Assembly (NCBI RefSeq): GCF_000469385.1
Contig: NZ_KI271302.1
Location: 1-33,182 of the forward strand
Direction of reading: 5' to 3'
Source of the DNA: Leptotrichia sp. oral taxon 879 str. F0557
GTDB taxonomy: Bacteria; Fusobacteriota; Fusobacteriia; Fusobacteriales; Leptotrichiaceae
DNA length: 33,182 nt
A program made the position numbers and the translations under genes. The notes beneath the pieces are model-generated. The model worked only from the letters and a program-made list of their open reading frames with translations, had not been told where the DNA came from and made no database searches. Every line of letters starts with the position of its first letter. Within the stretch, counting starts at the first letter, position 1. Below are positions 23,138 to 29,786 of the stretch, one piece after another.

Positions 23138-23479
23138 TTATTTTATGTTGTTTACCTGCTTTATGAGCGACCAGTAGCCTGATACTGCCCCAATTACAAG
23201 AAAAATGACAAGAACAAGAGGCTGATCCGCCTTAAACAGATATTTTTTTAGAAGCATATAAAGTCCAAGCATAAGAAGAATTGGCAAGGACAAAATATAC
23301 ACCATATTTGTAGCAAGTGCAAAATATTTCATTATTTTATTATTTCTTCTATTTTTCATTTCCTTCTCATTATTATGCCTTCCCAACTTCTTTTCAATCT
23401 CAAAGATCCTTTGTTTTCGTTTTTCCTCTTCAGTCAAGTTATTTTTTTCTAAAATTTCATTTTCATTTTCAAATTCCAT
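23138..23479 (-). CDS. atpZ: AtpZ-like membrane protein (F1Fo ATPase gene-1 family)
   Basis: The 113-residue protein has a highly charged N-terminal half (about 1-48, NLTEEEKRKQRIFEIEKKLG and KEMKNRRNNK). Two membrane helices follow: FALATNMVYILSLPILLMLG (about 53-72) and PLVLVIFLVIGAVSGYWSLI (about 86-105). This two-helix layout with a gap of about 15 residues and a G-x-x-x-G-like second helix (IGAVSG) matches AtpZ-type proteins, normally encoded first in atp operons next to atpI. Here it is followed by the atpI-like gene but not by atpB. It is 98 bases after the upstream methyltransferase gene, so it may share that transcript. Confidence 0.65.
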   Translation of the reverse strand: MEFENENEILEKNNLTEEEKRKQRIFEIEKKLGRHNNEKEMKNRRNNKIMKYFALATNMVYILSLPILLMLGLYMLLKKYLFKADQPLVLVIFLVIGAVSGYWSLIKQVNNIK

Positions 23480-23577
23480 AAAATTACTTCCTTCTTATTT
23501 TGTAGTAAAATTACAACTATTCCCCTCGTATTTCTTAATTTTTCAGCGTAATATCAAAAAGTTCAAGTATTTAAAAA

Positions 23578-24369
23578 CTACAATTTTTTTAATACAAAAA
23601 ATATTCTGCTTTCTCCAAATTCAGGATTAGAAGCTGTATCAAATACTTCAAACCCTTTGTTCTGAACAATTTCCACAATCCATTCAGGATCATAGATGAA
23701 TTTTTCCTGAATTTCATTATATTTCCTGAATAAATTATCATTTTCATTCTCACGAATAAACAAATCAATCTCCACGATATGTTTTTTCTTACTTATTTTC
23801 TCATGCCGCCAAATACTTGTGTATTTAGGTTCTTCATCTAGAAATATGTCGTTTTCAAATATTTCCTCAAAAATATCCTCTGTTACAACATCAAAAATTA
23901 AATATCCACCTTTTTTCAGATTTTTTTCACATTTTTCAATAAATTTAAAAAAATCTTTTTCATTTTTTAAATAATTTACCGTGTCAAAATTACAGATAAT
24001 ATAGTCAACTGGATGTATTTCATCATAATTTTCACTAATTTTCTCATTTTCACTAACATCCAAACTTTTGTAAAATACTGTCTTATTTTCATAATTTATA
24101 ATATTATCCTTTATCAGCTTATAACTGCTATCTGTTAAGTTTTTTCCAATCAGTTTTTTTTCTGAAATATCTAGCATTTTTTCAGATAAATCCACTCCGA
24201 TTACAGGAAATCCATCCCTAAGAAATCTCCAGACAAATTCCCCTGTTCCACATCCTAAATCAAGAACTGCTCCTTTTTTCTCAATAAACATTCTTAAAAA
24301 TTTATACCATACATCATAATTTACATATTTCATAAAAATATCGTAAATTTCTGCAAATTCCCTATGCAT
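23578..24369 (-). CDS. Class I SAM-dependent methyltransferase of unknown target
   Basis: The 263-residue protein has motif I VLDLGCGTGEFVWRF (about 35-49), the acidic strand end VIGVDLSEKML (about 56-66), motif IV DYIICNFDTVNYL (about 122-134) and LKKGGYLIFDVVTED (about 150-164). The C-terminal part, DEEPKYTSIWRHEKISKKKH, VEIDLFIREN and GFEVFD, resembles the small-molecule methyltransferases with an inserted beta hairpin that are common in Firmicutes and Fusobacteria. The substrate is not predictable. A good promoter (24401-24429) and a GGGGGAA ribosome site precede it. It is the first gene of a likely unit with atpZ and atpI. Confidence 0.82.
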   Translation of the reverse strand: MHREFAEIYDIFMKYVNYDVWYKFLRMFIEKKGAVLDLGCGTGEFVWRFLRDGFPVIGVDLSEKMLDISEKKLIGKNLTDSSYKLIKDNIINYENKTVFYKSLDVSENEKISENYDEIHPVDYIICNFDTVNYLKNEKDFFKFIEKCEKNLKKGGYLIFDVVTEDIFEEIFENDIFLDEEPKYTSIWRHEKISKKKHIVEIDLFIRENENDNLFRKYNEIQEKFIYDPEWIVEIVQNKGFEVFDTASNPEFGESRIFFVLKKL

Positions 24370-24400
24370 TTTTCCCCCATTCCATTATCTATTTGTTATT

Positions 24401-24429
24401 ATTATATCACTTTTACTACTACTTGTGAA
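24401..24429 (-). promoter_or_regulatory. Promoter of the methyltransferase (and possibly atpZ-atpI)
   Basis: On the minus strand, -35 TTCACA (24424-24429), a 17-base spacer and consensus -10 TATAAT (24401-24406) lie 31 bases before the ATG. Confidence 0.7.
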
Positions 24430-24471
24430 CAGCAACGACAAATCTAAATTAAATTTAAATATACTCAAAAG

Positions 24472-24497
24472 AAAAACTCCTAAATGTTAATCAGGAG
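24472..24497 (-). terminator. Terminator after the cyclophilin gene
   Basis: CTCCT and AGGAG pair around a loop of 11 bases, followed by five T's on the minus strand, 10 bases past the stop codon at 24508. Confidence 0.7.
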
Positions 24498-24507
24498 CTT
24501 TTATTCT

Positions 24508-25152
24508 TTAACGTTTTGCAGGTTTCACAAGCTTACTTTCCCATTCGCTAACTTCCTCAGGAAAATAATCCAGAAATTTATCAATTTTTTTACCTTTTAT
24601 ATCAATATTCAATATCTTGTCATCCTGTCTCAATGTTCTTAACACGCCCAGATCTTCACGAGTTTTTGTTCCTCCAATAATAGTATGCTTTTTATTAAGA
24701 TTAGTCATTGGACTCATCGTTATGAAAAACTGGCTACTGTTCGTATCAGGCCCCGAATTTGCAAAAGCAAGCATTCCTTCATGTGCAAATGTCAGCCAGT
24801 CTGTAAACTCATCTTTCAAATAATAGCCAGTTGTTCCCGTTCCATCTCCCACAGAATCTCCTCCCTGAATCAGTCCATTTGGAATAATTCTATGAAAAGT
24901 GAGTCCATTATAAAAGTTATTTTTCGCTAGAAAAACAAAATTTGCCACATTTTTAGGAGCGGCTTCGGGATATAGGTAAAAAGATATATTTCCCTTCGTT
25001 GTCATAATAACCGCTTCCATTTCAAAACTTCTCATGGCTTTTTCAAATTTTTTATTTTCTCTTGACTTATTTACCTTTTTTTCTCTTGCACCTGTAATTC
25101 CTATTATTAAAATCATTAATATGCCAACCAATATTGTTATTTTCTTCTTCAT
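24508..25152 (-). CDS. Cyclophilin-type peptidyl-prolyl cis-trans isomerase, membrane-anchored or exported
   Basis: The 214-residue protein has an N-terminal hydrophobic segment (MKKKITILVGILMILIIGIT) that should export or anchor it, then a basic linker, then a cyclophilin domain from about residue 44. The active-site blocks are visible: FHRIIPNGLIQGGD (Arg and Gln of the site, about 91-104), GMLAFANSGPDTNSSQFFIT and NLNKKHTIIGG. A C-terminal tail of about 40 residues is rich in charged residues. It catalyses proline isomerisation in protein folding, probably outside the cytoplasmic membrane. It is the last gene of an apparent ppaC - unknown - cyclophilin unit that ends in a terminator. Confidence 0.93.
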   Translation of the reverse strand: MKKKITILVGILMILIIGITGAREKKVNKSRENKKFEKAMRSFEMEAVIMTTKGNISFYLYPEAAPKNVANFVFLAKNNFYNGLTFHRIIPNGLIQGGDSVGDGTGTTGYYLKDEFTDWLTFAHEGMLAFANSGPDTNSSQFFITMSPMTNLNKKHTIIGGTKTREDLGVLRTLRQDDKILNIDIKGKKIDKFLDYFPEEVSEWESKLVKPAKR

Positions 25153-25207
25153 AAACTTTCCTCACTATATTTAAGCTAATCACTATATATTTTCCCATAA
25201 TAAATAG

Positions 25208-25567
25208 TTAGTTGCTATACAGCCTTTTTATATGCTCTATCATTTCTTCAATTTCCATTTTACCATTGAAATCAAATTCCAGAATTCTGAAATCTATGTC
25301 CTCAATTTCCAAATTATATTTTAGAAGCTCCTTTTCCTCCATAATATTATCATAAATTACAAGAACAGAAAACTGATTTCCAAATCCATCAACTAATTCT
25401 AATGTATTAATTACTCTATTTTTTTTCATATTAAGAGAATTTCTTATTGCTTCATTCGCTGTCTTTTTACTTCTGACTTCCTTATAAAGTTCAGAAATTA
25501 TTGTAGGCAGCTTTATTGCAAATAATATTTTTAATTCTTCTCTTTTCCTAAATTTTACTATTGCCAT
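25208..25567 (-). CDS. Conserved-looking protein of unknown function (119 residues)
   Basis: I do not recognise a family. The protein is soluble, with no signal peptide or membrane segment. A helical first half (ELKILFAIKLPTIISELYKEV, ANEAIRNSLNMKKNRVINTL) is followed by a strand-rich part (ELVDGFGNQFSVLVIYDN) and an acidic C-terminal region (EIEDIDFRILEFDFNG, then helix MEIEEMIEHIKRLY). It lies 32 bases after ppaC and 55 bases before the cyclophilin gene with no visible promoter between, so it is probably co-transcribed. The ribosome site is AAGGAT about 9 bases before the ATG. Base and codon use look like the neighbours. Confidence 0.75.
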   Translation of the reverse strand: MAIVKFRKREELKILFAIKLPTIISELYKEVRSKKTANEAIRNSLNMKKNRVINTLELVDGFGNQFSVLVIYDNIMEEKELLKYNLEIEDIDFRILEFDFNGKMEIEEMIEHIKRLYSN

Positions 25568-25599
25568 TTTTAAAATCCTTATTTTTTATTTTTATAAAT

Positions 25600-26520
25600 T
25601 TATCCTTGAATCGCTTTTGTCAATGGCGGAATAATTTGTTTCTTTCTTGAAACTACACCTTTCAAAGTTACTAAGTTGCTATCAACTTTTTCTCCAAACG
25701 CTTTTTCGATAATATCATTTCCATCTCCTGAAACTAGAGCCACAGAATTATTTGATAAAATATTTGTGATTGCAAACATAAAGAATTTTAATCCTTCTTT
25801 TGCAATGATATTATCAATTTCAGCAAGTAATTTTTCTTTTCTTTCCAAAACTTCTGATTCATTTACAGTATTAACTTGTGCAACACCGATTTTTGCACCA
25901 TCAATTTCAAAGATTTTCATATCCATATTTAACAGTTCTGCTTCAGATTTATCCCCAAGTGCAGTTCCAGCCTTTAACATTTCAAGACCATACTCATCCG
26001 TATTTACTCCAGCGATTTCAGCCAGTTCCTTACCAGCCTTCACATCACATTCTGTACAAGTCGGAGATTTGAACAATAATGTATCTGAAATAATAGCACT
26101 TAACATAAGTCCTGCTGTTTCCTTGCTTGGTACAAGATTATTTTCCTTAAATAATTTTAAGATAATTGTCGCAGTACATCCAACAGGCTCTAATCTTGCA
26201 TATAAAGGCTCATCTACGTTAAAGTTTGAAATTCTGTGATGATCAATTAGTTCCAGAACTTTTGCTTCTTCAAATCCTTCAGCAGTTTGAGTTCTCTCAT
26301 TATGATCTACCAGTATTATTTCTTTTCCAGCCACATTTTCCACTAACTCAGGCTTTTCAACTTTAAAATAGTTCAAAGCATACTTGGTTTCTTCATTAAT
26401 TTCTCCAAGTCTTGCAGCCTTAACATCTTTTCCCAACTTATTTTTCAGTTCCGCATAAGCAATTGCTGAACAAATTGTATCTGTATCTGGATTTTTGTGT
26501 CCAAAAACTAATATTGACAT
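25600..26520 (-). CDS. ppaC: Manganese-dependent inorganic pyrophosphatase (DHH family)
   Basis: The 306-residue cytoplasmic enzyme splits pyrophosphate into two phosphates. Family II motifs are complete: GHKNPDTD (7-14, metal His and Asp), ILVDHNE (about 69-75), LIDHHRISNF (the DHH motif, about 91-100), the DHHA2 domain from about residue 190, and the substrate-binding SRKKQ near residue 292. The ribosome site AGGAGG stands 8 bases before the ATG. A TATAAT box lies just upstream in the 92-base gap after addA, giving it an independent promoter. It heads an apparent operon with the unknown 119-residue gene and the cyclophilin gene. Confidence 0.96.
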   Translation of the reverse strand: MSILVFGHKNPDTDTICSAIAYAELKNKLGKDVKAARLGEINEETKYALNYFKVEKPELVENVAGKEIILVDHNERTQTAEGFEEAKVLELIDHHRISNFNVDEPLYARLEPVGCTATIILKLFKENNLVPSKETAGLMLSAIISDTLLFKSPTCTECDVKAGKELAEIAGVNTDEYGLEMLKAGTALGDKSEAELLNMDMKIFEIDGAKIGVAQVNTVNESEVLERKEKLLAEIDNIIAKEGLKFFMFAITNILSNNSVALVSGDGNDIIEKAFGEKVDSNLVTLKGVVSRKKQIIPPLTKAIQG

Positions 26521-26554
26521 ATTTTTTCCTCCTAAATTTTAATCATTTCATATT

Positions 26555-26560
26555 ATTATA
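26555..26560 (-). promoter_or_regulatory. -10 box of the ppaC promoter
   Basis: Consensus TATAAT on the minus strand, 35 bases before the ATG. The -35 candidate 17 bases upstream (TTTCAA) is weak. Confidence 0.5.
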
Positions 26561-26612
26561 ACCTATTAATCTTATTTTTGAAATAGAAAAATTCGTTTTT
26601 TTCAAAAATTCC

Positions 26613-29600
26613 CTAAACTTCTAATAATTGGATATCGATTTCATAATCTGCTGAAACTTTTTTGCTTAAAATATCCCTATATTCATTAATCTGTTCCTGA
26701 TATTTCTCATTCGTTTCAGGTTCAAATCCAGTTTTGTAATCATAAATATAAATTTTCTTATTTTCCTCATCAATGTTAATTCTATCAATGATACGTTTTT
26801 TCCCTTTAGAATCATAAATTTCAAATTCTGTATAAACTTTGTATTTCTCATTATAAATATCGCTGTTTTTTTCAATAAATTTTTCCATTCGGACAATTAA
26901 TTCTTCTACAATTTTTTTTCCAAGCATATTTCCATATCGGCTCAAAAGTGCAGATTTTGCAATTAATTTATCATTTTCCAGATTATTTGAAATATGTTCA
27001 AAGTAATAGTGCATTGCAAGCCCTTTTTTTCGTTTAAATTCCTTTTCTAAAGTGATTGAAGATTTCTTGACAACGAATTTATCGTCATCAAAGTATGTTT
27101 CAAATAAATTATTGCTCACTTTTACATCCGAAGTATCTGTAATTTCTTCTGGAATTTCTGATTCTATAATTTCACCTATTTCATATCTGTTTTCATCTTC
27201 ATAAACATCAACCACTCTTTTCACTAAAGAATCAGCATATCGTTTGTCTTTTGTTATTTCAGCGTCAAACAATAATATCAGATTTTTTTTAGCACGAGTT
27301 AATGCAACATAATCATTATTAATTTCTTCCATCATTTCTTTTTGAGAATTTTTATCTCTCATTTCACTCAATTCATTCTCAAACATTTTTTTATTATAAT
27401 CTGTAAACAGCACAATAAATTTTTTTACAATATTAAATTTTTCATCAAAATCTAAATAGCTTTTAAAATTATCTTTATCTGTACGCCCCTTATTTGTTTC
27501 TCTTTTATAATAAAAGACCGTATCAAATTCTAATCCTTTTGAAGCATGAATTGTCAGCAAATTTATCGCATTTATATCCTTGCTGCTAACCTGTTTCAGA
27601 TTTTCCTTTTCTTCTTCGACAAATGTTATAAATTCATATAAATTACTGTATTTTTTCAAAATGTTAAAAAATATAAAAATGTTTTTCAAATCACTGTTTG
27701 TTGAATAAAATTTTGTTATTTCAAATTTCTCAACAAGTTTTCTTGAAAAATTTTCTTTTTGATATTTATCATTTAAGTTTATTGACAAGACTTTCAAATC
27801 CTTAATTTTATTGATAATTTCATCAAAAATCAGTCCATTTCTTTCTAAAGTATTAATTTTTTTATATTCTAAAAGTTTTTCTTTTATCTCATCATCTTTT
27901 TGAATATTAATAAACTCTTCAAAGCTTTTTATTTTAGAATTTCCGGCAATATACCTCATAATCTCATTTTTATTTTCTAACAGATATTTTACATGGCTAT
28001 TTAATCCACCAATTAAGTCACTTCTCACAAATTCCAACAAATACTTAAAATTATCAAATGCAAAAAATTTAATTAACTGATACATCGGGATTATCGGTTT
28101 ATACTCCAAAATCGTTGCCTTACTTTCAAGAGTATATGGAATCTTTTCTTCATTCAGAACTGATGCAATTTCTTTTAAATGAGCATTTTTACGACATATA
28201 ATCGCACTTTTCCCTAAATTTCTAATTTGACCTTCTTTTATCATATCAATAACTTTTGTATAAATTCTCTCTTTTTCTTCCTTCGTATTTTGAATAAAAT
28301 ATCCAAAATATCCTCTTTGATACTCTTCATCTTCCCTATAGCCAGAATCTGTATAATTCCACTTGGCATCATAATCATTAAATATTTTATTGATATTTTC
28401 AATAATCTCTTTATAGCTTCTATACGATTTATCCAAATTTTGTACATTTCCTTCAAGCATTGTTTCTAATTTTTCAAACAATTCCTTTTCTCCACCACGC
28501 CAATTATAAATGCTTTGCTTCTCATCACCAACACAAATAATATTTTCAGAAGTATTTAACATTAACTTTAAAATTTTCCATTGCAAAATACTCGTATCTT
28601 GGAACTCATCAATCATAATCGTATCTATTTTTCCACCAATTAATTCAAGAAATTCTTCTGTAACTTTGTCATTTTCCACAAATTTTAGTTCTTTATTGAA
28701 AATAAATTCATAAGTGTATACCAAAATATCATTGTAAGTAAATCTTTTTGAAGAAATTTTGATTTTTTGAGCGATATTAAATATCGTTTGAGCGATATTT
28801 TTTAATTTTTTGTCTAATGGCAGTACTTCTGTCAAATAGATGTATTTAGATAATCTTTCTTTAAGTTGCTCTTTACTTTTTTCAACACTTTCTCTCTCTG
28901 CTGACATATCTACTTTTTTAGTATCGTTTACAACCGTCTTTTTCCAATATGTCTCGTTCTCTTTAATCATTATTAATAGTTCTTTATTTTGTTGAACCAA
29001 TTCTAATTTTTCTTTTAATTTTTCATTTTCATTAAACTCTTGATTTTTTAAAATTTTTGTATATTCAAGAAAAAAAGTTTCATATTCTTTTTTATAAATG
29101 TTTTTACTTTCTTTTTTATTAGATGCTTCTTCCAATGTTTCTACAATATCATCTAAACTATTTAAAAAATTATACGATACTTTTTCTGTATTTTCTTCTA
29201 TTTTATTCAAGTCCCCTGCCAAAATAAATTTTGGATGCATTGTCAGTATTTCTTCAATAATTTTTATATAGACTCCTATATTTTTTTTCTCTTTTTTCTC
29301 ATCAAAAATAAATTTAAAATTTTCAAAATTATCTTTATTTTCAATAATCTTAATCAGAATTTTCGAATAAAATTCGTCAGTTTCCTTCTCTAAAATCTCA
29401 TAATTATAAATATTAAAATAGGGTGCTATCGTATTTTTAAAGATTTGGTTAGTAAAACCATCAATTGTGGAAATTCGAATTTCTTCTTTATTTTTTATCA
29501 TTTCAAAATAGATGTTCTGTAATTCCTTTTTATTCAAGTTATCAAATTTATAAATTTCTTTTAAATTTTTTTCTAATTCTGCTCCATTTGCTTTATCAAA

Positions 29601-29786
29601 AGCAATTTGATATAAAAAATCGTAAATTCTCTCTTTAATTTCAGCCGTAGCCTTTTTTGTAAAAGTCATCACAATAATATTTTTATAATTGACACCCCGT
29701 ATCAAATTAGCTATAAATTCTAATGACAATCTGTAAGTTTTCCCTGTCCCCGCACTAGCCTTTAAAATCACATTATTCTTCATCAC
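26613..29786 (-). CDS. addA: AddA-type UvrD-like helicase/nuclease of the AddAB recombination complex
   Basis: The 1057-residue protein has all superfamily 1 helicase marks: Walker A ASAGTGKT (10-17), VMTFTKKATAEIKERI (motif Ia), DEFQDTSILQWKIL (motif II, about 390), GDEKQSIYNWRGGEKELF (motif III) and LTIHASKGLEFDTVFYY. NNDYVALTRAKKNLILLF is motif VI. The C-terminal RecB-like nuclease domain (about 930-1057) shows IDRINIDEENKKIYIYDYKT and a downstream QINEYRDIL, so the nuclease residues are present. With AddB it resects double-strand breaks to feed RecA and degrades foreign linear DNA. The start overlaps the addB end by about 14 bases, typical of a coupled addB-addA pair; GTG at 29786 or ATG at 29783 could be used. 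No terminator is clear before ppaC. Confidence 0.93.
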   Translation of the reverse strand: MMKNNVILKASAGTGKTYRLSLEFIANLIRGVNYKNIIVMTFTKKATAEIKERIYDFLYQIAFDKANGAELEKNLKEIYKFDNLNKKELQNIYFEMIKNKEEIRISTIDGFTNQIFKNTIAPYFNIYNYEILEKETDEFYSKILIKIIENKDNFENFKFIFDEKKEKKNIGVYIKIIEEILTMHPKFILAGDLNKIEENTEKVSYNFLNSLDDIVETLEEASNKKESKNIYKKEYETFFLEYTKILKNQEFNENEKLKEKLELVQQNKELLIMIKENETYWKKTVVNDTKKVDMSAERESVEKSKEQLKERLSKYIYLTEVLPLDKKLKNIAQTIFNIAQKIKISSKRFTYNDILVYTYEFIFNKELKFVENDKVTEEFLELIGGKIDTIMIDEFQDTSILQWKILKLMLNTSENIICVGDEKQSIYNWRGGEKELFEKLETMLEGNVQNLDKSYRSYKEIIENINKIFNDYDAKWNYTDSGYREDEEYQRGYFGYFIQNTKEEKERIYTKVIDMIKEGQIRNLGKSAIICRKNAHLKEIASVLNEEKIPYTLESKATILEYKPIIPMYQLIKFFAFDNFKYLLEFVRSDLIGGLNSHVKYLLENKNEIMRYIAGNSKIKSFEEFINIQKDDEIKEKLLEYKKINTLERNGLIFDEIINKIKDLKVLSINLNDKYQKENFSRKLVEKFEITKFYSTNSDLKNIFIFFNILKKYSNLYEFITFVEEEKENLKQVSSKDINAINLLTIHASKGLEFDTVFYYKRETNKGRTDKDNFKSYLDFDEKFNIVKKFIVLFTDYNKKMFENELSEMRDKNSQKEMMEEINNDYVALTRAKKNLILLFDAEITKDKRYADSLVKRVVDVYEDENRYEIGEIIESEIPEEITDTSDVKVSNNLFETYFDDDKFVVKKSSITLEKEFKRKKGLAMHYYFEHISNNLENDKLIAKSALLSRYGNMLGKKIVEELIVRMEKFIEKNSDIYNEKYKVYTEFEIYDSKGKKRIIDRINIDEENKKIYIYDYKTGFEPETNEKYQEQINEYRDILSKKVSADYEIDIQLLEV

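Noticed and set aside
25676-26239. Long plus-strand reading frame (187 codons) opposite ppaC
   Set aside because: ppaC on the other strand has complete catalytic motifs, promoter and ribosome site; the antisense frame has no ribosome site and serine/phenylalanine-rich composition typical of a shadow.
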